Source: Clostridia bacterium (GTDB lineage Bacteria > Bacillota > Clostridia > Christensenellales > CAG-138). Taken from it: a DNA stretch of 64,000 nt. Of this stretch, positions 53,237-59,726 are shown piece by piece. A program made the translations under genes and the position numbers. Position 1 is the first letter of the stretch; the number at the start of each line of letters is the position of its first letter. The stretch covers positions 1-64,000 of the forward strand of contig JAEDIC010000004.1 of assembly GCA_016292635.1 (NCBI GenBank), given 5' to 3'. The notes under the pieces are model-generated. The model searched no databases. It was given only the letters and a program-made list of their open reading frames with translations, and was not told where the DNA came from.

Positions 53237-53482
53237 AAAAAATAAGCCTCCTTAAAATATTTCGTATTTGAATGCCACTTTTTTAGTAAGCATAACATTT
53301 TTGCAATATTTTTGCAATACTTTTATAGTGCATATTTTGTTCAAAATATGCCGCTAATTTCCTGCACTATATATACATACAGCATTCATTGCATAATATT
53401 ATATAGAAAGAAAAGAACCGAGCCTTCCCCGGACAAAACAAAGAATCCCCCGGAGCGATCGGGCGGTGGTCGTAAGACAGTT

Positions 53483-53521
53483 AAACCGACCTATGGTTAC
53501 GATCATAGGTCGGTTTTTATG
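53483..53521 (+). terminator. Perfect 13-bp hairpin with plus-strand T tail
   Basis: AAACCGACCTATG (53483-53495) pairs perfectly with CATAGGTCGGTTT (53504-53516) around an 8-base loop. TTATG follows on the plus strand. No plus-strand gene precedes it; it may end a short unannotated transcript or be part of the repeat block. Confidence 0.5.
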
Positions 53522-53732
53522 TTATGCACTGGCGCGGCAGCGCCCAGGGCTCCCTTGTGTAAAGGGAGCTGTCAGCGAAGCTGACTGAGGGATTGTCACT
53601 ATTAGAACAACCCCTCCGCCCAGTGTATGCACTGGGCACCTCCCCTTACACAGGGGAGGCTTTCCGCTGCAGCGGGCCTGGGCATAGCTAAAGCTTTTTG
53701 GAATCACCAGCACTGCTGGTGGTTTTCTCTTT

Positions 53733-53766
53733 ACAAAAAATCCCCCGGAGCGGATTCCGGGGGATT
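53733..53766 (-). terminator. Rho-independent terminator of rpsB-tsf
   Basis: AATCCCCCGGA, a 6-base loop and TCCGGGGGATT are followed by TTTTGT on the minus strand, 24 bases after the tsf stop. Confidence 0.88.
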
Positions 53767-53789
53767 AATTGCTTTATGGGGTTTAGCTG

Positions 53790-54668
53790 TTATTTGTTCA
53801 TCTGGCCCATAACTTCTTCAGCGAAGTTGTCCTGACGCTTCTCGAGGCCTTCGCCCATCTCGAAGCGAACAAAGCCCTTGATCTCCACATCGCCCAGCAT
53901 CTGAGCAACGCTCTCATCGGGGTTCTTAACGAAGGGCTGCTCAAGGAGGCAAACTTCCTTAAAGTATTTGGCGATACGGCCTTCAACCATCTTCTCGATG
54001 ATGTTGATGGGCTTGGGCTTGGGCTCGTTGAGGGCCTGAGCCTTGAGTATCTCGCGCTCTTTCTCTATATCGGACTGGTCAACGTCCTCGCGGCAGAGGG
54101 CGGTGGGCTTCGCGGCGGCGATGTGCATGGCTACATCGTGGATAACGGCCTTGGCCTTATCGCAGTCACAGCCGGCCTCAACCAGAACGCCAATCTTGCC
54201 GCCCAGATGGATGTATGTATCCACGAGAGCGCCTTCCTTGCGGGCAAAGCGGCGGATGGTGATCTTCTCGCCGATCTTGGCTACGGCACGGGTTACCAGC
54301 TCGGCAACGGTGCCATCGCCGCAATCCATAGCCATAAGGGCGTCAACGTCGGCGGGGTTCTTTTCGGCAACCAGCTTGGCAATCCGGGATACCAGAGACT
54401 TGAAGTCATCGGTCTTGGCAACGAAGTCGGTCTCGCAGTTCATTTCTACGATGGAAGCTACCTTTGCATCCTCGGAGATGTAGCTGGCTACGATACCCTC
54501 GGCGGCAATGCGGGAAGCCTTCTTGGCAGAAGCGGCAAGGCTCTTTTCGCGGAGGTAATCCATGGCCTTATCCATGTCGCCGTTGCACTCGGTGAGGGCT
54601 TTCTTGCAGTCCATCATGCCGGCGCCGCTCATTTCACGAAGGTTCATTACGTCTTTAGCGGTAAACAT
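53790..54668 (-). CDS. tsf: Elongation factor Ts
   Basis: Nucleotide exchange factor for EF-Tu. 292 residues. N-terminal UBA-like domain with VMNLREMSGAGMMDCKKAL (about residues 7-25), then the signature EMNCETDFVAKTDDFKSL (about 73-90) and paired core subdomains. AGGAGG lies 7-12 bases upstream of the ATG. It follows rpsB by 36 bases in the universal rpsB-tsf pair and ends in a strong terminator. pyrH and frr, which usually follow tsf directly, are here separated by the surface-protein gene and a repeat block. Confidence 0.97.
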   Translation of the reverse strand: MFTAKDVMNLREMSGAGMMDCKKALTECNGDMDKAMDYLREKSLAASAKKASRIAAEGIVASYISEDAKVASIVEMNCETDFVAKTDDFKSLVSRIAKLVAEKNPADVDALMAMDCGDGTVAELVTRAVAKIGEKITIRRFARKEGALVDTYIHLGGKIGVLVEAGCDCDKAKAVIHDVAMHIAAAKPTALCREDVDQSDIEKEREILKAQALNEPKPKPINIIEKMVEGRIAKYFKEVCLLEQPFVKNPDESVAQMLGDVEIKGFVRFEMGEGLEKRQDNFAEEVMGQMNK

Positions 54669-54704
54669 ATCTATCTGACCTCCTGTAAATGTGTATTGTA
54701 CTGA

Positions 54705-55436
54705 TTAAAACTCGTCGCCGGAAACTGCCTCTTCGGCAACATCCTGCATCTGCTCGCCCTGACGGCCTTCCAGAACGGCGTCAGCCATCTTGGAGGCGAT
54801 CAGCTTGACCGCGCGGATAGCGTCATCGTTGCCGGGGATGGCGTAGTCTACTTCATCGGGGTCGCAGTTGGTGTCAACGATGGCAACAACGGGAATACCC
54901 AGGGAGCGGGCTTCCAGAACGGCAATGTGCTCCTTGCGGGGGTCTACTACGAACATGGCGCCGGGGAGCTTCTTCATTTCCTTGATGCCGGAGAGGTTCT
55001 TCTCAAGCTTTTCCTGCTCGGCCTTGAGCTTGATAACTTCCTTCTTGGGCAGCAAAGCGAAGTCGCCATCGGCTTCCATCTTTTCGATCTTGCGCAGCTT
55101 GGCGATACGGGTCTGGATGGTCTTGAAGTTGGTAAGCATACCGCCCAGCCAGCGCTGGTTTACAAAGTACATCTCGCAGCGCTTAGCTTCCTGCTCAATG
55201 GACTCCTGGGCCTGCTTCTTGGTGCCTACGAAGAGAACGCTGTCGCCATTCTCGGCAACGCTGCGGATGAAGTTGTAGGCCTCTTCTGCCTTCTTAACGG
55301 TCTTCTGCAGGTCGATGATGTAGATGCCGTTGCGCTCGGTGAAGATGTATTCCTTCATCTTGGGGTTCCAGCGGCGGGTCTGATGACCAAAGTGTACGCC
55401 TGCTTCGAGAAGCTGCTTCATGGAAATAACTGACAT
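54705..55436 (-). CDS. rpsB: 30S ribosomal protein S2
   Basis: Late-assembling 30S protein. 243 residues. Starts MSVISMKQLLEAGVHFGHQTRRWNPKM; the VHFGHQTRRWNPKM motif is diagnostic. NQRWLGGMLTNFKTI (about residues 92-106) and the YAIPGNDDA motif near the C-terminus are conserved. AAGGAGG precedes the ATG. A long 5' leader with GC-rich potential stems runs from the promoter at 55,570. Confidence 0.98.
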   Translation of the reverse strand: MSVISMKQLLEAGVHFGHQTRRWNPKMKEYIFTERNGIYIIDLQKTVKKAEEAYNFIRSVAENGDSVLFVGTKKQAQESIEQEAKRCEMYFVNQRWLGGMLTNFKTIQTRIAKLRKIEKMEADGDFALLPKKEVIKLKAEQEKLEKNLSGIKEMKKLPGAMFVVDPRKEHIAVLEARSLGIPVVAIVDTNCDPDEVDYAIPGNDDAIRAVKLIASKMADAVLEGRQGEQMQDVAEEAVSGDEF

Positions 55437-55563
55437 TTTAAAATCCTCCTTGTTATTATTCCTCCCCGGGGCTCATCCCATGCGGGCCACCCATGTCAAA
55501 GGCACAATCCGCCGGTCCTCCCGGGTGTGTGATATATGCGTTTCCACAGCGCATACCCATACG
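55437..55563 (-). promoter_or_regulatory. rpsB 5' leader, possible S2 autoregulatory element
   Basis: About 125 bases of untranslated leader include GC-rich complementary segments (CCGGGAGGACCGGCGG; GGTGGCCCGCATGGG; GAGCCCCGGGGAGG). S2 represses its own operon through leader structures in other bacteria; this leader has not been matched to a known family here. Confidence 0.3.
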
Positions 55564-55569
55564 CATGGA

Positions 55570-55599
55570 ATTATAACACAACACCAAATGGGTATGCAA
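55570..55599 (-). promoter_or_regulatory. Promoter of rpsB-tsf
   Basis: TTGCAT (55594-55599), 18-base spacer and TATAAT (55570-55575) on the minus strand. Confidence 0.65.
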
Positions 55600-55600
55600 G

Positions 55601-55637
55601 CAAAAAAATACAGAGAACGGGCCTTTTGTCCGTTCTC
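55601..55637 (-). terminator. Terminator of the ireB-ruvX operon
   Basis: GAGAACGG, an 8-9-base loop and CCGTTCTC are followed by TGTATTTTTTTG on the minus strand, 20 bases after the zinc-ribbon gene. Confidence 0.8.
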
Positions 55638-55657
55638 TTCATTATATATCATCGTGT

Positions 55658-55927
55658 TCAAGGTTCCTCGTCATATTCCATCAGTTTTCCGCACTTGCGG
55701 CAGTAGCCCGCATTGGGCTTGTCGGCAAAGGAGCCCCGAAAGTGTGTTCCGCAATGAGGGCACCTGTTGGTTTTATCCCAGATGTATGCGGCAATAAATA
55801 TGAGAATCAGCGCGCATATCATAAAAGCAGTATTCATAACCATAATGCTTATGAGATTTATAATTATGGCAATCGTAAGGAAAACGCCGCTTTGCTTTGC
55901 CTGCTTTCGGCTGATTTTGGGCTCCAC
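55658..55927 (-). CDS. Small membrane protein with C-terminal zinc ribbon
   Basis: 89 residues. Two adjacent hydrophobic helices (about residues 15-50), then a zinc-ribbon with CPHC (about 57-60) and CRKC (about 76-79). It starts one base after the DUF1292 gene ends, and a terminator follows, which supports a real coding gene. The cytoplasmic ribbon might bind nucleic acid or protein. I do not recognise a named family. Confidence 0.7.
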   Translation of the reverse strand: MEPKISRKQAKQSGVFLTIAIIINLISIMVMNTAFMICALILIFIAAYIWDKTNRCPHCGTHFRGSFADKPNAGYCRKCGKLMEYDEEP

Positions 55928-55928
55928 C

Positions 55929-56219
55929 CTATTCCTCCTCTTCCTCCTCTATCTCTTCCATAAGCTCCAGAAATGCATCGAATACTTCATTGAGCAGCAC
56001 TTCGCTTTCAATGCTCTTGTAGGTGTCCTCGCCGTTTTCGCTGACTATCTGCAGCATGATGACCTCTGCCTCGTCCTCTTCCATTGCGCTGTCTTCATCC
56101 ATAATTGGAGACAGGGCCACATAGCGGCAACCTTCGTATAGGAAAGTCAGTATATGTTCAAAGCGGATCTCCTTGCCGTCCTCGTCCAGCAGGGCAACTT
56201 CGCGGATGATCTCTTCCAT
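55929..56219 (-). CDS. DUF1292 domain protein (YrzB-like)
   Basis: 96 residues, very acidic, ending in a run of glutamates. EVALLDEDGKEIRFEHILTF (about residues 7-26) and YVALSPIMDEDS match the DUF1292 family, which usually lies downstream of ruvX and ireB, as here. The function of the family is unknown. It is 34 bases after ruvX. Confidence 0.85.
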   Translation of the reverse strand: MEEIIREVALLDEDGKEIRFEHILTFLYEGCRYVALSPIMDEDSAMEEDEAEVIMLQIVSENGEDTYKSIESEVLLNEVFDAFLELMEEIEEEEEE

Positions 56220-56253
56220 TTTTTATGTATCTCCTTACAAATAATAATATGCT

Positions 56254-56676
56254 TTACAGTTTGGGATTGGTGGCAAGATAGCCCTGAAGTATTACAACTG
56301 CGGCAACCTTATCCACAACCTTTCTGCGCTTGCGCCAGTCCAGCTCTGCCTCGCAGAGCACCCGCTCCGCCTCAACGGTGGTAAGGCGCTCGTCGTAAAA
56401 GGCGTGCTCTCCATCCCATTTGGCGCACATGGCGGCGGCAAAGTCCTTTACCTTTTCGCTGGCAAAACCATAGCTGCCGTCCATATTGCGGGGCATACCG
56501 AAAAGCAGCCGCACGGGCCTGTATTGGTTTGCAAGAGCGATAAGGTAATCCGTATCCTTGTCCAGGTCGCCGGTGCGGTTGTATGTTTCAAGACCCTGGG
56601 CGGTTATGCCCAATGGATCGCTCACCGCTACGCCTATGCGCTTATCCCCTATATCCAGGGCCAACACTCTCATCAT
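56254..56676 (-). CDS. ruvX: RuvX/YqgF Holliday-junction-resolvase-like nuclease
   Basis: RNase-H-fold protein, 140 residues, implicated in 16S rRNA maturation and possibly DNA resolution. LALDIGDKRIGVAVSDPLG (about residues 5-23) includes the first catalytic aspartate, and YDERLTTVEAERVL (about 98-111) holds the conserved DExxTT-like motif. DKVAAVVILQGYL at the end has the last aspartate. The first of two adjacent ATG codons at 56676 is used, with AAGGAA upstream. Middle gene of ireB-ruvX-DUF1292. Confidence 0.93.
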   Translation of the reverse strand: MMRVLALDIGDKRIGVAVSDPLGITAQGLETYNRTGDLDKDTDYLIALANQYRPVRLLFGMPRNMDGSYGFASEKVKDFAAAMCAKWDGEHAFYDERLTTVEAERVLCEAELDWRKRRKVVDKVAAVVILQGYLATNPKL

Positions 56677-56739
56677 GGCAGCTATTCCTTTCAAAAAGGC
56701 CGCAGTAATATGCGGCCCGGTAATATACGTGTAAAAATA

Positions 56740-57009
56740 CTATTCTCCATCGGGGCCATGGTATTGGATATAGAACTTCACAAGCTCCTCAAGCAGCTCG
56801 TCCCTCTCCAGCATACGGATAAGATAACGGGCGTTGTTATAGCTGGTGATATAGGTGGGGTCGCCGGAAATAAGGTAGCCCACTATCTGGTTTACCGGGT
56901 CATAGCCTTTTTCCGACATGGCCTTATAGACCTGGACCAATACATCCCCGGCCTTTGTGCGCTCGTTTTGGATTTTGAAGTGCACAGTTTGGTTGGTTTG
57001 ATCGCTCAT
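56740..57009 (-). CDS. ireB: IreB family regulatory protein (UPF0297)
   Basis: 89 residues. The family core EKGYDPVNQIVGYLISGDPTYITSY (residues about 33-57; only the diagnostic part is quoted as NQIVGYLISGDPTYI) is fully conserved. In Enterococcus the homologue is phosphorylated by the Ser/Thr kinase IreK and tunes cephalosporin tolerance; that role here is inference. GGGAGG precedes the start by 11-12 bases, and a good promoter lies upstream. First gene of the operon. Confidence 0.92.
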   Translation of the reverse strand: MSDQTNQTVHFKIQNERTKAGDVLVQVYKAMSEKGYDPVNQIVGYLISGDPTYITSYNNARYLIRMLERDELLEELVKFYIQYHGPDGE

Positions 57010-57038
57010 AATGCATGAACCTCCCTTTGCTCACTCAA

Positions 57039-57068
57039 ATTATACCCTTTTTCCCATATTCTTGTAAA
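57039..57068 (-). promoter_or_regulatory. Promoter of the ireB operon
   Basis: TTTACA (57063-57068), 18-base spacer and TATAAT (57039-57044) on the minus strand. Confidence 0.6.
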
Positions 57069-57149
57069 CACACAAAGGGCCTGCGCAAAAAATTTTACGC
57101 CGATGTTTACATATCCGTCAAATTTCCGCCCCGAGGAACATATATACCA

Positions 57150-57189
57150 ATAAAATCAACGGCCCGCCCTATGGTAAGGGAGAGCCGTT
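57150..57189 (-). terminator. Terminator of the 52-residue ORF
   Basis: AACGGCTCTCCCT, a 6-base loop and AGGGCGGGCCGTT (13 bp with mismatches) are followed by GATTTTATT on the minus strand. Confidence 0.65.
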
Positions 57190-57207
57190 TAAGGCTTTTG
57201 CGCGGCG

Positions 57208-57366
57208 TCATTCAAACATGCCGCACATCATCCTCTTTCCGCAGCGCACTATCTTGCGAGCATCCCGGCTTACACGCCGGGGTACATCGGGATACGCCTT
57301 GGACAGCGCCGCGCCTGCCATTACCATGCCCGCCGCAACGCCTGCCACAAATGCTACAGTCCTCAT
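57208..57366 (-). CDS. Short membrane-associated ORF, 52 residues
   Basis: The product begins MRTVAFVAGVAAGMVMAGAA, a hydrophobic glycine/alanine-rich segment, then turns basic (SKAYPDVPRRVSRDARKIVR) and ends CGKRMMCGMFE. AAGGAG lies 11 bases before the ATG, a TATACT box is near 57,389-57,394, and a terminator follows the stop. These three signals support expression. The shape (one N-terminal membrane helix, basic tail) recalls YtxH-like small proteins, but no family is certain. Confidence 0.6.
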   Translation of the reverse strand: MRTVAFVAGVAAGMVMAGAALSKAYPDVPRRVSRDARKIVRCGKRMMCGMFE

Positions 57367-57441
57367 AAAAACACACTCCTTTCGGGGGTAGTATACCCTG
57401 GAAGGAGCGTAAATTCAGATGTAAAGTTATGTAAGGTGTTT

Positions 57442-57822
57442 TTACTTGGCTTCTTCCCTGCGCTTGTGGTAATCCTCCAGGGCGGCCTTTACAGCTTCTT
57501 CTGCCAGGACGGAGCAATGTATCTTTGCGGGCGGCAGACCCTCCAGCGCCTCCACCACAGCCGCATTGCTCAGCTTCATGGCTTCATCAATGCTCTTACC
57601 CTTTATCATTTCGGTGGCCATGGAGCTGGTGGCGATGGCGGCACCGCAGCCAAATGTCTTGAAGCCCACATCCTCGATTATGCCGTCGTCATTTATCTTT
57701 AGGGAAATCTGCATTATATCGCCGCACTTTGCATTACCCACGGTACCTACGGCGTTTGCGCCTTCCACCTCGCCCATATTGCGGGGATTGCTGAAATGAT
57801 CCAATACTTTTTCGGTATACAT
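57442..57822 (-). CDS. nifU: Fe-S cluster scaffold protein NifU/IscU
   Basis: 126-residue scaffold on which 2Fe-2S clusters form. The three ligand cysteines lie in GNAKCGDIM (about C33, with the neighbouring aspartate), KTFGCGAAIATSS (about C59) and KIHCSVLAEEA (about C103). No C-terminal Nfu domain is present, so it is the short clostridial form. It follows the cysteine desulfurase by 32 bases, an Rrf2-nifS-nifU operon common in Clostridia. Confidence 0.95.
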   Translation of the reverse strand: MYTEKVLDHFSNPRNMGEVEGANAVGTVGNAKCGDIMQISLKINDDGIIEDVGFKTFGCGAAIATSSMATEMIKGKSIDEAMKLSNAAVVEALEGLPPAKIHCSVLAEEAVKAALEDYHKRREEAK

Positions 57823-57854
57823 ATTATTCTCTCTCCTTGTGGATTTTATGGGAA

Positions 57855-59015
57855 TTAGCCCTTGTACAGCGGGGACATCTCGCGAAGTCTCTCTGCGGTT
57901 TTCTTAAGCACGGCTATTACATAATCGATATCCTCCTCGGTGGTCTCGTCGCCAAGGGTAAGACGAACGGAGCCATGGGCAGTCTCATGATCAAGGCCCA
58001 GGGCCAGCAGCACATGGGAAGGATCAAGGGAGCCGGAAGTGCAGGCGGAGCCGGAAGAGGCCGCTATGCCGTTCATATCAAGCATCAGCAGTATGGATTC
58101 ACCTTCAATATAGCGGATGCTGTAATTTACATTATTTGGAAGGCGCTGGGTGCGGTGTCCGTTGAGCTTTACATAGGGGATCTCCCGCTCTATGCCTTCC
58201 ATTAGCCTGTTGCGAAGGGCGGTCATGCGCTCCGCATTCTCCGCCATATGGACGCAGGAAAGCTCCGCGGCGGCCCCAAGGCCAACTATGCCGGCAGTGT
58301 TCTCGGTACCGGCCCTGCGTCCCTTTTCCTGACCTCCGCCCATTATGAATGAGGGAAGCCTTATGCCCCGGCGCACATACAGGGCGCCAACGCCCTTGGG
58401 CCCGTGGAACTTATGGGCGGACAGGGACAGCATATCGATATTCATAGCCTTAACGTCAATGGGTACATGACCCACAGCCTGCACGGCGTCGGTATGGAAC
58501 AGCACACCCTTTTCCTTGCACACGGCGCCTATTTCGGCTATAGGCATTATGGTGCCAACCTCATTGTTTGCGAACATTATGGATACCAGAATGGTATTCT
58601 CTTTTATGGCCGCCGCAACCTGCTCAGGGCTTACCCTGCCAAATTCGTCCACAGGAAGGTAGGTTACCTCGCAGCCGTGCTTTTCAAGGTATTCAGCGGT
58701 ATGCAGTATTGCGTGATGCTCAATGTTTGTGGTGATTATATGATTGCCCTTGGCCTTGTATTTTTCCGCGACGCCAAGGAGAACGGTATTGTCGCTTTCT
58801 GTGCCGCAGCCGGTGAATATGATCTCATCCAGCTCCGCATTAAGGGCAGCCGCCACCTGCTGACGGGCTTTGTCCAGCCCTGTCTTGGCTTCCCGACCAA
58901 ATGCATGAACGCTGGAAGGGTTGCCGTATGTGGCGGTAAGGTAGGGCATCATCTGCTCCAATACCTCAGGAGCAAGGGATGTGGTTGCCGCGTTGTCCAT
59001 GTATACTTTTCTCAT
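57855..59015 (-). CDS. nifS: Cysteine desulfurase NifS/IscS
   Basis: PLP enzyme supplying sulfur from cysteine to NifU. 386 residues. N-terminal MDNAATTSLAPEVLEQM; FTGCGTESDN near 70; SAHKFHGPKGVGALYVRRG with the PLP lysine near residue 203; catalytic cysteine in ASSGSACTSGSLDPSHVL near 323, on the long mobile loop of class I desulfurases. Its start overlaps the Rrf2 gene by 4 bases (ATGA). Confidence 0.97.
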   Translation of the reverse strand: MRKVYMDNAATTSLAPEVLEQMMPYLTATYGNPSSVHAFGREAKTGLDKARQQVAAALNAELDEIIFTGCGTESDNTVLLGVAEKYKAKGNHIITTNIEHHAILHTAEYLEKHGCEVTYLPVDEFGRVSPEQVAAAIKENTILVSIMFANNEVGTIMPIAEIGAVCKEKGVLFHTDAVQAVGHVPIDVKAMNIDMLSLSAHKFHGPKGVGALYVRRGIRLPSFIMGGGQEKGRRAGTENTAGIVGLGAAAELSCVHMAENAERMTALRNRLMEGIEREIPYVKLNGHRTQRLPNNVNYSIRYIEGESILLMLDMNGIAASSGSACTSGSLDPSHVLLALGLDHETAHGSVRLTLGDETTEEDIDYVIAVLKKTAERLREMSPLYKG

Positions 59016-59464
59016 TGATTCTCCTCCTCCGCCCTTTCAAAGCGGTTAAGCTGTGTTTTATAGTCTATCGCCATATCGGCGAGGGTGGTGTCGTTCAGCA
59101 CTTCGTCTATGCGCTGCTGAAGCTTCAGCCAGAGAGGCCTGGCGCTGCAGCTGCAGGCTTTGCTGCAGGAAACGCTTACGGTGCTTACACAGTTCATTAT
59201 GTCTGTGCTGCCCTCCAGGGCTCGCAGCACCTCGCCAACGTTTATCTCCTCCGGCGGGCGGGATAAGCTGTATCCTCCCTGAGCCCCCCGAACCGAGGTG
59301 ACAAGGCCCGCTTTTTTAAGGGAGGCAATAAGCTGTTCAAGGTAGGATTCGCTTATGCCCTGCTGCTGGGCAAGGCTGGCGGTACTCATTTGGCCGCTGC
59401 CAAAGTTTATGGACAGATCCACCATTGCCTTAAGACCGTACTTGGCCTTTGTGGACAGCTTCAT
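59012..59464 (-). CDS. Rrf2 family transcriptional regulator (IscR-like)
   Basis: 150 residues from the ATG at 59464, with GGAGG 5 bases upstream. The winged helix includes STKAKYGLKAMVDLSINFG and LEQLIASLKKAGLVTSVRGA. A cysteine cluster, C92, C100, C104 and C106 (NCVSTVSVSCSKACSCSA), resembles the Fe-S ligand set of IscR. It likely senses cluster supply and represses its own Rrf2-nifS-nifU operon. The promoter at 59,521-59,550 is the probable target. Confidence 0.92.
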   Translation of the reverse strand: MKLSTKAKYGLKAMVDLSINFGSGQMSTASLAQQQGISESYLEQLIASLKKAGLVTSVRGAQGGYSLSRPPEEINVGEVLRALEGSTDIMNCVSTVSVSCSKACSCSARPLWLKLQQRIDEVLNDTTLADMAIDYKTQLNRFERAEEENQ

Positions 59465-59520
59465 GTATACCTCCAATTCCCACTTATTCACTATGATTTA
59501 CTATGCCTAATGTATCACAC

Positions 59521-59550
59521 ATTATACCCCATGTCAATAATCCCTATCAA
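59521..59550 (-). promoter_or_regulatory. Promoter of Rrf2-nifS-nifU
   Basis: TTGATA (59545-59550), 18-base spacer and TATAAT (59521-59526) on the minus strand. Downstream A+T-rich sequence (ATACATTAGGCATAG) is a candidate Rrf2 operator, not proven. Confidence 0.6.
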
Positions 59551-59638
59551 CTTGGTGGGAATTGTTTTTGTCAACAGCGAATATCAGGCGGTAAATGAAC
59601 AAAAATATTGCCAAAATACGGCAATTTTCTCATTATAC

Positions 59639-59667
59639 TTGTTAGAATTTGTTTATTGTGCTAAAAT
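59639..59667 (+). promoter_or_regulatory. Probable promoter of the 568-residue protein gene
   Basis: TTGTTA (59639-59644), 17-base spacer and TAAAAT (59662-59667), divergent from the Rrf2 promoter. Confidence 0.5.
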
Positions 59668-59726
59668 GTACGATATGTCTTTACACATAAAATAAACAAT
59701 ACATATGCGAAAGGATATTAGATATT

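Larger units (their letters stand above)
53433..53766. repeat. Hairpin-rich intergenic repeat block bounded by a duplicated terminator arm
   Basis: The 553-base gap between the surface-protein gene and tsf holds no convincing gene. Sequence ACAAARAATCCCCCGGAGCG occurs twice in the same orientation (about 53,437-53,456 and 53,733-53,752). Between the copies are many palindromes: GCTCCCTT/AAGGGAGC, GTCAGC/GCTGAC, CCCAGTG/CACTGGG, CCTCCCC/GGGGAGG and ACCAGC/GCTGGT. The motif around GGGAGCTGTCAGCGAAGCTGAC resembles dispersed repeats I recall from clostridial genomes. It could be a MITE-like element or a structured RNA. Confidence 0.6.

Noticed and set aside
53522..53713. Short open frames in the 53-kb repeat block
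   Set aside because: They are made of the palindromes themselves, lack ribosome-binding sites and resemble no protein.
55473..55661. 62-codon minus-strand frame upstream of rpsB
   Set aside because: It would span a terminator and the rpsB promoter.
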